Numbered from the stretch's first letter, positions 13,672 to 22,453 are shown. The stretch is DNA of 27,223 nucleotides from an uncultured Marvinbryantia sp. (GCA_934394985.1 CAKRRF010000030.1:1-27223), one strand, 5' to 3'. Numbers and translations: made by a program. Notes: generated by a model from the sequence alone, not told the origin.

Positions 13672-14223
13672 ATGGACGAAAGAATTAAATTATATGACGA
13701 GAAGATGACAAAGACTTATAATAACCTGCTTTCCGAATTCGGATCGATCAGAGCAGGTCGTGCGAATCCACATGTGTTGGATCGTATTATGGTAGACTAT
13801 TATGGAACACCGACACCGATTCAGCAGGTGGGTAATGTAAATGTACCGGAACCACGTATGATTCAGATTCAGCCATGGGATGGCAGTATGCTGAAAGCAA
13901 TTGAAAAAGCAATTATGACTTCAGATCTTGGTATCAATCCGACCAATGACGGTAAAGTGATTCGTCTGGTATTCCCGGAACTGACTGAGGAACGCAGAAA
14001 AGATCTGGCGAAAGAAGTTAAGAAAAAAGGAGAAGCTGCCAAGGTTGCAGTGAGAAATATCCGCCGTGATGCGAATGATGCATTTAAGAAACTGAAGGGT
14101 TCTGATGTATCAGAAGATACCATCAAAGAACTGGAAGAACAGGTTCAGAAGCTGACAGATAAATACATCAAAGAAGTAGATAAGGCAATTGAAGAAAAAT
14201 CAAAGGAAATCATGACAGTATAG
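13672..14223 (+). CDS. frr: Ribosome recycling factor
   Basis: This 183-residue factor, with EF-G, splits the post-termination ribosome. The tRNA-like three-helix domain begins '[38 protein letters not shown]', followed by the beta domain signature '[18 protein letters not shown]' and a long final helical pair ('[34 protein letters not shown]'). Length matches the family (about 185). The ribosome site AGGAGG lies just upstream of the ATG. It is 24 bases after pyrH. The 83-base gap to uppS is the largest in this operon and contains a stable hairpin. Confidence 0.98.
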   Translation: MDERIKLYDEKMTKTYNNLLSEFGSIRAGRANPHVLDRIMVDYYGTPTPIQQVGNVNVPEPRMIQIQPWDGSMLKAIEKAIMTSDLGINPTNDGKVIRLVFPELTEERRKDLAKEVKKKGEAAKVAVRNIRRDANDAFKKLKGSDVSEDTIKELEEQVQKLTDKYIKEVDKAIEEKSKEIMTV

Positions 14224-14231
14224 TAGAGAAT

Positions 14232-14281
14232 GCAAGGATACGCGGCTGCTGCAGATGGAAGTCTGCGGCAGCCATTCTTGC
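14232..14281 (+). other. Stable hairpin between frr and uppS
   Basis: GGCTGCTGCAGA (14244-14255) pairs with TCTGCGGCAGCC (14262-14273) with one wobble. GCAAGGAT (14232-14239) pairs with ATTCTTGC (14274-14281) on the outside, with a four-base bulge ACGC. No long U run follows, so it may be an RNA processing or attenuation element within the operon. Confidence 0.65.
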
Positions 14282-14306
14282 TTACTGTATAAAAGACGGA
14301 GGATTT

Positions 14307-15038
14307 ATGGAACAAGGAAGAGAAGCTTTACGTATCCCTCAGCATGTGGCAATTATTCTGGATGGTAACGGTCGCTGGGCAAAGAGCAAGGGGATGCCGA
14401 GAAATTATGGACATTCCAGAGGGGCTAAAAATCTGGAAGTCATCTGCGAAGATGCATATAATATCGGGATAAAATATCTGACCGTGTATCTGTTTTCCAC
14501 AGAGAACTGGAAACGCTCCAAAGAGGAAGTAGACGGACTGATGCGTCTGTTTCGCAGTTATACAAAAACCTGTATTAAGACTGCGCAGAAGAACAATATG
14601 AAAGTACGTGTTCTCGGAGATCCGACCGCATTGGATCAGGATTTGCAGGAAAGCCTGAGAAAACTGGTGGAAAGCTCGAAGGACAATACAGGACTGAATT
14701 TTCAGATTGCCATTAATTATGGTAGCCGCGATGAGATCGTGCGTGCGATTCGAAAAGTGGCGGGAGACTGTGTAGATGGAAGGCTAAAGCCAGAAGATAT
14801 CACAGAAGAACTGTTTTCCGGATATCTGGATACCAGAGAAGTACCGGATCCGGATTTGCTGATCCGTACCAGCGGCGAACTGCGTCTTTCTAATTATCTG
14901 ATGTGGCAGCTGGCCTATACAGAGTTTTATTTTACCGATATTCCATGGCCGGCATTTACCAAAGAAAACTTATGGCAGGCCATCGAAAAATACAATAAGA
15001 GAGAGCGTCGGTATGGCGGCGTCATAGAGGAGAAATAA
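14307..15038 (+). CDS. uppS: Undecaprenyl diphosphate synthase
   Basis: This 243-residue cis-prenyltransferase extends farnesyl diphosphate with isopentenyl diphosphate to make the C55 lipid carrier used for peptidoglycan and surface glycans. It has 'HVAIILDGNGRWAKSKGMPR' (catalytic Asp19), 'LTVYLFSTENWKRS', 'INYGSRDEI', and the C-terminal 'DPDLLIRTSGELRLSNYLMWQLAYTEFYFTDIPWPAF' block that holds the diphosphate-binding residues. The usual MDGNGRW reads LDGNGRW, a conservative change. CGGAGGA precedes ATG 14307. It stops one base before the cdsA start. Its product is the likely carrier for the glycan enzymes elsewhere in the window. Confidence 0.98.
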   Translation: MEQGREALRIPQHVAIILDGNGRWAKSKGMPRNYGHSRGAKNLEVICEDAYNIGIKYLTVYLFSTENWKRSKEEVDGLMRLFRSYTKTCIKTAQKNNMKVRVLGDPTALDQDLQESLRKLVESSKDNTGLNFQIAINYGSRDEIVRAIRKVAGDCVDGRLKPEDITEELFSGYLDTREVPDPDLLIRTSGELRLSNYLMWQLAYTEFYFTDIPWPAFTKENLWQAIEKYNKRERRYGGVIEEK

Positions 15039-15039
15039 G

Positions 15040-15849
15040 ATGTTTGGTGTAAGACTTCGAAGCGGAATCATTCTGGTAGCCCTTGCTCTTTTGACGATTA
15101 TTTCAGGTGGTTATGTGTTGTTTGGCACATTACTGGCTATTTCACTGATCGGTCTGGGAGAATTGTACCGTGCGGCTAACATAGAGAAAAAAGGTTTCAT
15201 GGGACTGGCGGTAACAGGATATCTGGCAACACTGGTATATTATGGAGTGCTTCTGCTGAAGCTGGAAAGCTACAGTACCATTTTGCTGATATTTATTCTG
15301 GTAGCATTTTTATTTGTATATGTATTTACTTTTCCTAAATATCACAGTGAACAGGTGATGGGAGCGTTTTTTGGTGTCGTTTATGTCAGTGTGATGCTGT
15401 CCTATATTTATCAGACAAGAAATCTTACAGATGGAGTCTATCTGGTCTGGCTGATTTTCCTGTGTTCATGGGGATGTGATACCTGTGCCTACTGTGTGGG
15501 TATGCTGATTGGAAAACACAAGATGTCACCGATCTTAAGTCCGAAAAAATCGGTGGAAGGTGCAGTTGGCGGTGTAGTGGGTGCGGCACTTCTTGGTGCC
15601 ATTTATGCTGCGATAGTAGGTAAATATCTGCAGGCAGAAAATCAGGTCGTAATCTATGCGGTGATCTGTGCGGCAGGAGCCCTGATTTCCATGGTAGGGG
15701 ATCTGGCAGCATCTGCCATTAAAAGAAATCATGAAATCAAGGATTATGGAACACTGATTCCGGGACATGGCGGAATTCTGGATCGCTTTGACAGTGTTAT
15801 TTTTACAGCACCGATTATTTATTTTTTGGCAAGTACTTTCATCAAATAG
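15040..15849 (+). CDS. cdsA: Phosphatidate cytidylyltransferase
   Basis: This 269-residue integral membrane enzyme makes CDP-diacylglycerol from phosphatidate and CTP, the precursor of acidic phospholipids. Multiple hydrophobic helices fill the protein. 'GCDTCAYCVGMLIGKHKMSPILSPKKSVEG' contains the conserved Asp and 'SPKKS.EG' motif, and the CdsA signature lies at 228-252 with key text 'IPGHGGILDRFDS'. The start ATG at 15040 is one base after the uppS stop; the ribosome site GAGGAG is inside uppS. The next gene, dxr, follows after 36 bases. Confidence 0.97.
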   Translation: MFGVRLRSGIILVALALLTIISGGYVLFGTLLAISLIGLGELYRAANIEKKGFMGLAVTGYLATLVYYGVLLLKLESYSTILLIFILVAFLFVYVFTFPKYHSEQVMGAFFGVVYVSVMLSYIYQTRNLTDGVYLVWLIFLCSWGCDTCAYCVGMLIGKHKMSPILSPKKSVEGAVGGVVGAALLGAIYAAIVGKYLQAENQVVIYAVICAAGALISMVGDLAASAIKRNHEIKDYGTLIPGHGGILDRFDSVIFTAPIIYFLASTFIK

Positions 15850-15885
15850 ACACAAAGTTATGAGAGAATAGCAGAGGTAACAGGT

Positions 15886-17028
15886 ATGAAGACAATCGCA
15901 GTACTCGGTTCAACCGGGTCGATAGGAACACAGACTCTGGATGTGGCCAGAGCCAATGGAGATCTGAGAGTCGCTGCACTGGCAGCAGGACGTAATATAA
16001 AGCTTCTGGAGAAGCAGATTCGTGAGTTTTCACCGAAAGTGGTGGCCGTGTGGGAAGAAGATGCAGCAAAGGAATTAAGAACCGCGGTCAGTGATCTGGA
16101 TGTGAAGATTGTAGCTGGAATGGATGGTCTGATTGAGATTGCCACCTTGCCGGAAGTGGAAACGCTGGTAACAGCGATTGTTGGGATGATTGGCATTCGT
16201 CCCACAGTTGAAGCGATCAAGACAGGAAAAGATATTGCTCTGGCAAATAAGGAGACTCTGGTGACAGCCGGTCATATTATCATGCCGCTGGCAAAAGAGC
16301 ATGGGGTAAAGATCCTTCCAGTGGACAGTGAACACAGTGCTATTTTCCAGTCTCTGAATGGAGAACAGCATGGTCAGATTGATAAATTGTTGATTACGGC
16401 ATCTGGTGGACCATTCCGTGGTAAGAAAAGAGCAGATCTGGAAAAAGTAAAAGTAGAAGATGCCCTGAAGCATCCAAACTGGGCAATGGGACAGAAAATC
16501 ACGATAGATTCGGCCACACTGGTGAACAAAGGTTTGGAAGTGATGGAAGCTAAGTGGCTGTTTGGGGTAGATCTGGACCAGATTGAAGTGGTGGTACAGC
16601 CACAGAGTGTGATTCACTCCATGGTGCAGTTTGTAGACGGAGCGGTGATTGCACAGCTGGGAACACCGGATATGAAGCTTCCGATTCAGTATGCACTGTA
16701 TTATCCGGATCGCCGTTATCTGGCAGGAGAGCGTCTGGACTTTGCAAAGCTGGGACAGATTACATTTGAGAAACCGGATATGGACACATTTCTGGGGCTG
16801 CCGCTGGCACTGAAGGCATCCAGAGCAGGCGGTTCTATGCCGACAGTTTTCAATGCAGCAAATGAGCGTGCTGTCAGCAAGTTCCTTCACCGTGAGATCG
16901 GATTTACGGATATTTATGAGATCATTACGGAGTGTATGGGACAGCACAAGATTGTCTGTGATCCTGATATAGAAGAAATTCTCGATACTGAGAAGGCAAC
17001 TTATGAATTCATTGAGAGCAGGTGGTAA
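15886..17028 (+). CDS. dxr: 1-deoxy-D-xylulose 5-phosphate reductoisomerase
   Basis: This 380-residue enzyme catalyses the committed step of the MEP isoprenoid pathway, converting DXP to MEP with NADPH. The N-terminal nucleotide motif is LGSTGSIGTQTLD (from residue 7). 'LANKETLVTAG' and 'ILPVDSEHSAIFQ' carry the metal and substrate residues, followed by 'TASGGPFR', 'HPNWAMGQKITIDSATLVNKGLEVMEA' and the C-terminal helical domain. Length is slightly below the usual 390-400 but complete. The start has an AGAGGTAACAGGT stretch upstream. It supplies precursors for uppS in the same operon; rseP starts four bases after its stop. Confidence 0.98.
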   Translation: MKTIAVLGSTGSIGTQTLDVARANGDLRVAALAAGRNIKLLEKQIREFSPKVVAVWEEDAAKELRTAVSDLDVKIVAGMDGLIEIATLPEVETLVTAIVGMIGIRPTVEAIKTGKDIALANKETLVTAGHIIMPLAKEHGVKILPVDSEHSAIFQSLNGEQHGQIDKLLITASGGPFRGKKRADLEKVKVEDALKHPNWAMGQKITIDSATLVNKGLEVMEAKWLFGVDLDQIEVVVQPQSVIHSMVQFVDGAVIAQLGTPDMKLPIQYALYYPDRRYLAGERLDFAKLGQITFEKPDMDTFLGLPLALKASRAGGSMPTVFNAANERAVSKFLHREIGFTDIYEIITECMGQHKIVCDPDIEEILDTEKATYEFIESRW

Positions 17029-17031
17029 AGA

Positions 17032-18060
17032 TTGAGCATTCTGATAGCACTGATGATATTCAGTCTGATTATTATTTTTCATGAGCTGGGACATTTTCTG
17101 CTGGCAAAAGCAAATGGAATTACGGTAGTGGAATTTTCCCTTGGCATGGGACCAAGGATTCTAAGCAAGGAGTGGCGTGGCACCAGGTATTCCTGGAAAT
17201 TGCTGCCTTTTGGCGGTTCCTGCATGATGCTGGGAGAAGATGAGGCAGCCGGGGAAGAGGGATCTTTTGGCAGTAAGTCTGCATTGGCCCGAATTTCAGT
17301 GATTGCGGCCGGTCCGGTTTTCAATTTTATTATGGCGTTTGTGGCAGCTACGATTATTACGGCCTGTGTCGGTTATGATCCGGCAGTTGTCTACAAGGCT
17401 TCAGATGGTTTCCCGGCGCAGGAAGCTGGCATTCAGACCGGAGATGTGATTACTGCAATGAATGGAAAACACATTCAGCTTGCTAGAGAAGTAAGCAATT
17501 ATGTATCTTTTCATCAAGGAGAGACTGTGACCGTCACTTATGAAAGAGATGGAAAAACCTATGTGACTACACTGGAACCTAAGGAAACAGAAGATGGCAG
17601 ATATCTGCTGGGGCTGTTTATGAATAGTGGATATGTCAATGGCGGTGTGGGAAAAACATTATTCTATGGCGCTTATGAGGTGAAATATTGGATTGACATT
17701 ACCCTGCAGAGTCTGAAGATGCTGGTGAAAGGCCAGGTAGGTGTCAAAGATATGTCTGGTCCGGTTGGGGTGGTAGATATGATCGGAGAAACTTACACAG
17801 AGAGTGTGCAGATCAGCTGGTTTGCAGTGTTTGTAAATATGCTGAATATTGCCATTCTTCTGTCGGCCAATCTGGGTGTCATGAATCTTCTGCCATTACC
17901 GGCACTGGATGGTGGACGTCTGGTATTCCTGGTTCTGGAGTTGATCCGTGGCAAACGTATCAATCCGGAAAAAGAGGGCATGGTACATTTTATTGGACTA
18001 ATGGCACTGATGGCGCTCATGGTAGTGGTTCTGTTTAGTGATGTGATGAAATTAATGTAA
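17032..18060 (+). CDS. rseP: RseP-type site-2 protease
   Basis: This 342-residue intramembrane zinc metalloprotease cuts anti-sigma factors or signal peptides in the membrane. The first helix has the zinc motif HELGH (residues 17-21). A PDZ domain lies at about 115-185 ('GFPAQEAGIQTGDVITAMNG'), and the third catalytic region 'MNLLPLPALDGGR' (284-296, Asp293) supplies the last zinc ligand. The start is TTG at 17032, chosen because AGGTGG (17020-17025) sits six bases upstream and the N-terminus then matches the family ('SILIALMIFSLIIIFHELGH'). It follows dxr closely, as in many Firmicutes. A terminator right after it ends the operon, so ispG and polC do not continue here. Confidence 0.96.
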   Translation: MSILIALMIFSLIIIFHELGHFLLAKANGITVVEFSLGMGPRILSKEWRGTRYSWKLLPFGGSCMMLGEDEAAGEEGSFGSKSALARISVIAAGPVFNFIMAFVAATIITACVGYDPAVVYKASDGFPAQEAGIQTGDVITAMNGKHIQLAREVSNYVSFHQGETVTVTYERDGKTYVTTLEPKETEDGRYLLGLFMNSGYVNGGVGKTLFYGAYEVKYWIDITLQSLKMLVKGQVGVKDMSGPVGVVDMIGETYTESVQISWFAVFVNMLNIAILLSANLGVMNLLPLPALDGGRLVFLVLELIRGKRINPEKEGMVHFIGLMALMALMVVVLFSDVMKLM

Positions 18061-18073
18061 GATATCAACAAAG

Positions 18074-18103
18074 CGTCTGTGTGAAAACACACAGGCGTTT
18101 TTT
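18074..18103 (+). terminator. Terminator of the pyrH-rseP operon
   Basis: CGTCTGTGTG (18074-18083) pairs with CACACAGGCG (18088-18097) around AAAA, with one G-U pair, followed by six Ts (18098-18103). It begins 13 bases after the rseP stop. Confidence 0.93.
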
Positions 18104-18130
18104 GAACAATTATGGGGAAAGAGAACAGAT

Positions 18131-18751
18131 ATGAGTATTGAAGTAGAGATCAAATTGAAGATCCGTGACAAGAACAGGCTGATAGAAAGTTTGCGTGATG
18201 TTGGATTCCAACAGGGAGATCTGGTATCGGAATCAGATATTTACTATACATCCCGGCATCATGATTTTGAAAAACTGGATGAGGCACTTCGCATTCGCAG
18301 TATCCAGAATCTATCTACGGGAGAAACGTCTTCTGTGATTACGTTCAAGGGAGCTAAGACAGACAAACGCTCCATGACCAGGAAAGAACTGGAGACGAAA
18401 GTGGGAGATCCAAAGATTGCCAGAGAGATTTTGGAAAGTATTGGATTCACTCCGGTTCCGTCAGTGGAAAAGGAACGTCAGCATTTTTATATGCAAAAGA
18501 TCACAGCTTGTGTGGACAGGGTAAAAAATCTGGGTGATTACCTGGAACTGGAAAAGATGGTGGATGTGGAAGAAGAAAAAACAGAAGCCTTGCAAGAACT
18601 GGAAGAAGTATTGCAAAGATTGGGTTATTCTATGGAAGATACCACAAGAACTTCTTATTTGAGTATGTTAATGAAACACAAACAGATGACAGGAGAGTGT
18701 GGGGAATGGAAAAAACAGATAGAAAAAAAGACGATTTTTACAGGCAGATGA
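18131..18751 (+). CDS. CYTH-domain protein, class IV adenylate cyclase-like (CyaB)
   Basis: This 206-residue protein has the CYTH triphosphate tunnel fold. The signature ExExK is at Glu4, Glu6, Lys8 ('MSIEVEIKLKI'). Basic and acidic strand residues follow ('EALRIRSIQ', 'SSVITFKGAK', 'TRKELETKV', 'VEKERQHFYM', 'ITACVDRVKNLGDYLELEKMV'), fitting the CyaB branch rather than long-chain polyphosphate proteins. In Gram-positive bacteria such proteins more likely act on triphosphates than make cAMP, but activity cannot be decided. ATG 18131 follows a GGGGAAAGAGAACAG stretch. The last 46 bases overlap the start of the MATE gene, encoding a tail beyond the usual CYTH end. The two genes are probably translationally coupled. 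Confidence 0.88.
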   Translation: MSIEVEIKLKIRDKNRLIESLRDVGFQQGDLVSESDIYYTSRHHDFEKLDEALRIRSIQNLSTGETSSVITFKGAKTDKRSMTRKELETKVGDPKIAREILESIGFTPVPSVEKERQHFYMQKITACVDRVKNLGDYLELEKMVDVEEEKTEALQELEEVLQRLGYSMEDTTRTSYLSMLMKHKQMTGECGEWKKQIEKKTIFTGR

Positions 18752-20079
18752 TTCGACTGACAATCCCAATTATCATTCAGAATCTGTTAAGTGCAGCAGT
18801 GAACTCAGCAGATGTCATTATGTTGAATTATGTGGGGCAGTCGTCCATATCGGCTGTGTCTCTGGCAGCCAATTATTCAAACGTTTTATTTATGGTATAT
18901 TATGGGCTGGGAACGGGAGCATCTCTTTTGTGTGCCCAGTATTTTGGAAGGAATAACATAGATGCCATTCATGCCATAGAAGGGATAACCTTACGGTTTT
19001 CCCTGGCTATCTCAGGGATCGTGGCTTTACTGGCGTTTACCGTTCCACAATATATGATGCAGCTCTTCACCGCAGACCCGGAGCTGATTGCCATTGGTTC
19101 TTCCTACCTGAGAATCATGGGAATTACCTATCTGTGCTGGGGCGTGACAGAGGTGTATCTGTCGATTTTGCGTAGTGTAGGAAGAGTGACCGTGAGTATG
19201 GTACTGAATGTGCTGGCTTTTGGACTGAACATTATCCTGAATGCTACGTTCATTTTTGGATTGTTTGGTGCACCAAGACTGGGAACGTTGGGAGTAGCTA
19301 TCGCAACGGCATCATCCAGAGCCATTGAGCTCATTGGATGTTTTATCGTCTCCATTTTCAGCAAAGATGTGAAGTTAAAGCTGTCCTATATGTTTATTCA
19401 AAGCAAGGTATTACTGAAAGACTTTATCCGCCTTTCACTGCCGGCGCTGGGAAATGATGTGTCCTGGAGCGTGGGATTTGCCATGTATTCAGTGATACTG
19501 GGGCATCTGTCTACCGATGTGGTAGCTGCCAATTCTCTGGTTACCGTAGTAAGAAATATCGGATCAGTATTTTGCTTTGCCATTGCCAGTGCGGGAACGA
19601 TTCTGCTTGGTAATATTATGGGAAAAGGGGATCTGGAAAAGTCCAGGGAATATGCATCCAGAATGTTGAAAATGACGGTGATTGCCGGTGCAGCCGGTGG
19701 GCTGATCGTATTGGCAGTGACTCCGTTTGTGCTACATTTTGCATCCCTGAATGAAAATGCCATGCATTATCTTAAGATTATGCTGTTGATCAATACGTAT
19801 TATATTATGGGATCCGCAGTGAATACTGCACTAATTGCCGGAGTGTTCCGGGCAGGAGGAGATACCAGGTTTGGACTGATCTGTGATACCATTGATATGT
19901 GGTGTTATGCTGTACCACTGGGATTTTTTGCAGCCTTTGTACTAAAGCTGCCGGTGCTTTGGGTATATTTCCTGCTGTGTACTGATGAATTTGTAAAATG
20001 GCCGTGGGTATTTCATCATTACCGTCAGGGTAAGTGGGCGCAGAATATAACCAGAGAAGAAGTATTTGATGAAGCATAA
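18706..20079 (+). CDS. MATE-family efflux transporter
   Basis: This 457-residue cation-antiport exporter has 12 predicted membrane helices in two halves. The N-terminal half shows 'LTIPIIIQNLLSAAVNSADVIMLNYVGQSSISAVSLAANYSNVLFMVYYGLGTGASLLCAQYFG', a typical MATE opening. The mid-region has 'RSVGRVTVSMVLNVLAFGLNIILNATFIFG', and the second half 'NSLVTVVRNIGSVFCFAIASAGTILLGNIMGKGD' and 'ALIAGVFRAGGDTRFG'. An in-frame GTG at 18697 lies within the ribosome site region, so ATG 18706, 11 bases after AGGAG (18691-18695), is preferred. It begins inside the CYTH gene. The substrate (drugs, metabolites or others) is not predictable. Confidence 0.92.
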   Translation: MEKTDRKKDDFYRQMIRLTIPIIIQNLLSAAVNSADVIMLNYVGQSSISAVSLAANYSNVLFMVYYGLGTGASLLCAQYFGRNNIDAIHAIEGITLRFSLAISGIVALLAFTVPQYMMQLFTADPELIAIGSSYLRIMGITYLCWGVTEVYLSILRSVGRVTVSMVLNVLAFGLNIILNATFIFGLFGAPRLGTLGVAIATASSRAIELIGCFIVSIFSKDVKLKLSYMFIQSKVLLKDFIRLSLPALGNDVSWSVGFAMYSVILGHLSTDVVAANSLVTVVRNIGSVFCFAIASAGTILLGNIMGKGDLEKSREYASRMLKMTVIAGAAGGLIVLAVTPFVLHFASLNENAMHYLKIMLLINTYYIMGSAVNTALIAGVFRAGGDTRFGLICDTIDMWCYAVPLGFFAAFVLKLPVLWVYFLLCTDEFVKWPWVFHHYRQGKWAQNITREEVFDEA

Positions 20080-20291
20080 CAGACGGTATGCAAGGCTGGT
20101 AAAACTGCAGACAGAATCTGCACAGTGGAAGATAAACACCAACTAATGCAATCGGTAAATACAATTATTTTCTGGAACAAAATTTACTTTTCCAACCAAC
20201 AGAGATAATGTTATAATGTAGTAGATATAAAATCTTACTTGCGATTAATATTAATGATGAAAGTTGTGTTGTAAAAAAGGAGTGTAAAATT
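20080..20291 (+). other. Intergenic gap with promoter of the Uma2 gene
   Basis: No gene is supported in these 212 bases. A small hairpin TGCAGA (20106-20111)/TCTGCA (20117-20122) follows the MATE gene without a U run. TATAAT at 20212-20217 has an upstream TG (20209-20210), an extended -10, and a weak -35, TTTCCA (20189-20194, 17-base spacer). Confidence 0.6.
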
Positions 20292-20801
20292 ATGGATTGG
20301 GATCTAAAAATAACGGATATGGCAGGAGCTACACCGGAACACTCTGCTGTAATCGTAAATTTTGTCGCCGCAATCAGATATCAGTTAAAGAATAGTACAT
20401 GCTATGTATATTCGGATAATGTTCAATATCGCTTCAAAGATAATCAGGGTAACAACAAGATAGTAATTCCTGATGCGTCCATAAACTGTCGTACAAAATC
20501 AAGACGTGGAAATACATTTACAGATGCGCCACGTTTTGTTATGGAGGTTCTGTCTCCATCAACAGAAAATTATGACCGGACAGAGAAAATGCAGCTATAT
20601 TGCGAACAGGAGATTGAAGAATACTGGATTGTTGACTGGCGTAAAAAAACAGTTGAAATCTACGAACTGGATTATGAAGGAGAGACTCCGAAGTATTATC
20701 TTTTAAAAACAATTACAGAAGAAAATAAGGATGAGTTACAATTACTTCATTTTCCAAAGATAAAGATTACCTTTGATGAATTATTTGAGGAAATTGCTTA
20801 G
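20292..20801 (+). CDS. Uma2-family (DUF820) PD-(D/E)XK nuclease-like protein
   Basis: This 169-residue protein has the Uma2 pattern: a conserved 'IVIPDASINC' (Pro60-Asp61), 'RFVMEVLSPST' (Glu85), 'YDRTEKMQLY' (Asp95, Lys99) and 'EEYWIVDW' (Asp115). These place it in the restriction-endonuclease-like fold with most catalytic-type residues present. The biological role of Uma2 proteins is not known; links to mobile elements or DNA repair are proposed only from the fold. AAAAAGGAG precedes ATG 20292. The gene stands alone with its own promoter and its codons look more A/T-rich than its neighbours, which may mean later acquisition. No second copy or transposase is seen. Confidence 0.85.
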   Translation: MDWDLKITDMAGATPEHSAVIVNFVAAIRYQLKNSTCYVYSDNVQYRFKDNQGNNKIVIPDASINCRTKSRRGNTFTDAPRFVMEVLSPSTENYDRTEKMQLYCEQEIEEYWIVDWRKKTVEIYELDYEGETPKYYLLKTITEENKDELQLLHFPKIKITFDELFEEIA

Positions 20802-20932
20802 TGGCTTTTGGTAAAAAATGACGATATTGCATGAAAATCCAAGATCCCCAAAAAGGAAAATATCTGTTATTTTACATCAGCAGAAGAAGAGAGCGGAAAA
20901 CACCATCAGAATACAGAAAACATATTTAATCG

Positions 20933-20978
20933 AAAACAGACTGGCTGCGTGACCAGAAACGCAGCCAGTCTGTTTTTT
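20933..20978. terminator. Bidirectional terminator between the Uma2 and permease genes
   Basis: Perfect 18-base inverted arms at 20933-20950 and 20959-20976 with the loop GACCAGAA. TT follows on the plus strand and an A-rich left end gives a U run for the minus strand. It touches the minus-strand stop codon at 20977-20979. The preceding stretch 20802-20932 shows no supported gene. Confidence 0.88.
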
Positions 20979-22434
20979 AGAATTTGATCAGTACGTTTGC
21001 CAACGGCCATAAGACAAACATGATGATCAGAAAATCCAGTACAAGAAAGATGGCACAGTATTTGGCTTCGTTTTTCATTGTAATGTGTTCTGGTCCAAAG
21101 AAGAGTGGAGATGGAACCGCAGCGGCAGGAGTCAAAAGTCCCATGATAGCTGCAAAACCGATGATCATTACAAAAGCAGGAAGATTGATGCCTGATGTAG
21201 ATAATATAGCGGTACCTACAGCGTACATTAGATAAATGGTAACGGTATCAGACATAAACTGTGTGATAAGAGCTGCCAGGAAAACAACAAGAACCATTAC
21301 AGCAAAAGTTGGAAGACCTGATAAAGCCGGTGTCAGCAGGTTAGACAACCAGGCGCTGATGCCTGTTGAATCCATATTGATAGCTGAACCAAGAACTGTG
21401 ACACATGCAGTAAAGACCAGCATACCCATAGGAATATTTTTTACTGTATCCGCAAATCTGGCAATTGGTTTACCATCAACATGAATGATAAATATTGCGG
21501 TCAGCCCTAATACAGGTGGGACACAGGCACCGACTTTATTCAGATATGTTACAAGTCCTGGTGCAATGCTTTTTCCAAACTGTGGGAAGAGCCAGAAAAA
21601 GACAACGATCAGAAAGATCACAACAGAGATTTTTCCCTGTGTGGACAGCGGTCTGGCATTTCTTCGTGTGGCTTCCAGATCATAATTTTCAAATAAGGTG
21701 GTATCTGGCTTCCAGATAAAACGGAAAACAAACATCTCGATGGCAAAAGCCATGATCTCAAATGGAATACCGATCATCAGCCATTGGCCAAAAGAGATCG
21801 TAACTCCGAGAACCGGACCGGCAGCTGCAATCAGAAGCAGCGGCAGTACATGAGAGATAGGAGAACCAGCAGATACAATGGAATTGTTCCAGTACAGACC
21901 GGCCATAACAACGGTATAAAATTTATCCCCTTTTTTATAACCAAGTTTGTCGAGAATGTTTTTAGCCAGATCAATGTACATAATGGCAACTGCTGTAGCT
22001 TCCATAAAGGTACCTACAATCAGATTGGATAGCAGGAACATGAAAAGAAAGGCATATGGGCGGCCCTGTACAAATTTTCTGGTGATAAACCATGTTGCTA
22101 TTTTTTCAATCACACCAGTCTGTGTGAGTACGGCAGAAAGTGCCATACAGGAAATAACCGTAATGATGATAAAATTCCCCATGGAACCGGCATATACATC
22201 TGCATAATAGTTTTTTCCATTATTCATGACACCCGTCATAACAAGGGCAATGATGGCTGCCAGACTGACCCAGTCAGTACCAACTGTGATCCACAGATAG
22301 ATGACCGGAATCAGAATGCCGAGCATGTGCACTCCATCGGCGGTCAGGCCATTGCCAACCGGAAGCAGAAACATAAGAAGGGCACCTAAAATAACGGCTG
22401 TCAGTATATGAAGGTAAGTTTTCTTTGCATTCAT
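20977..22434 (-). CDS. DASS/SLC13-type ion-transporter-superfamily permease
   Basis: This 485-residue membrane protein has about 12 hydrophobic segments and two similar halves. Recognisable stretches are 'AVLTQTGVIEKIATWFITR', 'NLIVGTFMEATAVAIMYIDLAKNILDKLGYKKGDK', 'NSIVSAGSPISHVLPLL' and the second-half counterpart 'AALITQFMSDTVTIYLMYAVG'. These fit the ion transporter superfamily of dicarboxylate and sulfate sodium symporters (DASS). An acidic or carboxylate substrate is likely, but the classical 'SNT' motifs are altered, so specificity is open. An in-frame start at 22488 has no ribosome site and lies within the upstream gene; AAGGAGA (22447-22441) precedes ATG 22434. It sits 19 bases after the UroD-like gene and shares its transcript. 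Confidence 0.8.
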   Translation of the reverse strand: MNAKKTYLHILTAVILGALLMFLLPVGNGLTADGVHMLGILIPVIYLWITVGTDWVSLAAIIALVMTGVMNNGKNYYADVYAGSMGNFIIITVISCMALSAVLTQTGVIEKIATWFITRKFVQGRPYAFLFMFLLSNLIVGTFMEATAVAIMYIDLAKNILDKLGYKKGDKFYTVVMAGLYWNNSIVSAGSPISHVLPLLLIAAAGPVLGVTISFGQWLMIGIPFEIMAFAIEMFVFRFIWKPDTTLFENYDLEATRRNARPLSTQGKISVVIFLIVVFFWLFPQFGKSIAPGLVTYLNKVGACVPPVLGLTAIFIIHVDGKPIARFADTVKNIPMGMLVFTACVTVLGSAINMDSTGISAWLSNLLTPALSGLPTFAVMVLVVFLAALITQFMSDTVTIYLMYAVGTAILSTSGINLPAFVMIIGFAAIMGLLTPAAAVPSPLFFGPEHITMKNEAKYCAIFLVLDFLIIMFVLWPLANVLIKF

Positions 22435-22453
22435 TTTTTCTCTCCTTTTTTGT

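Noticed and set aside
16075..17094. Long minus-strand open frame (339 codons) opposite dxr
   Set aside because: It lies wholly across dxr and the start of rseP, which are certain genes, and its translation is rich in Cys, His and Gln with no family features. It is a shadow frame.
20818..20952. Possible 44-codon gene after the Uma2 gene
   Set aside because: There is no ribosome site, it ends inside the bidirectional terminator, and the peptide shows no recognisable feature.
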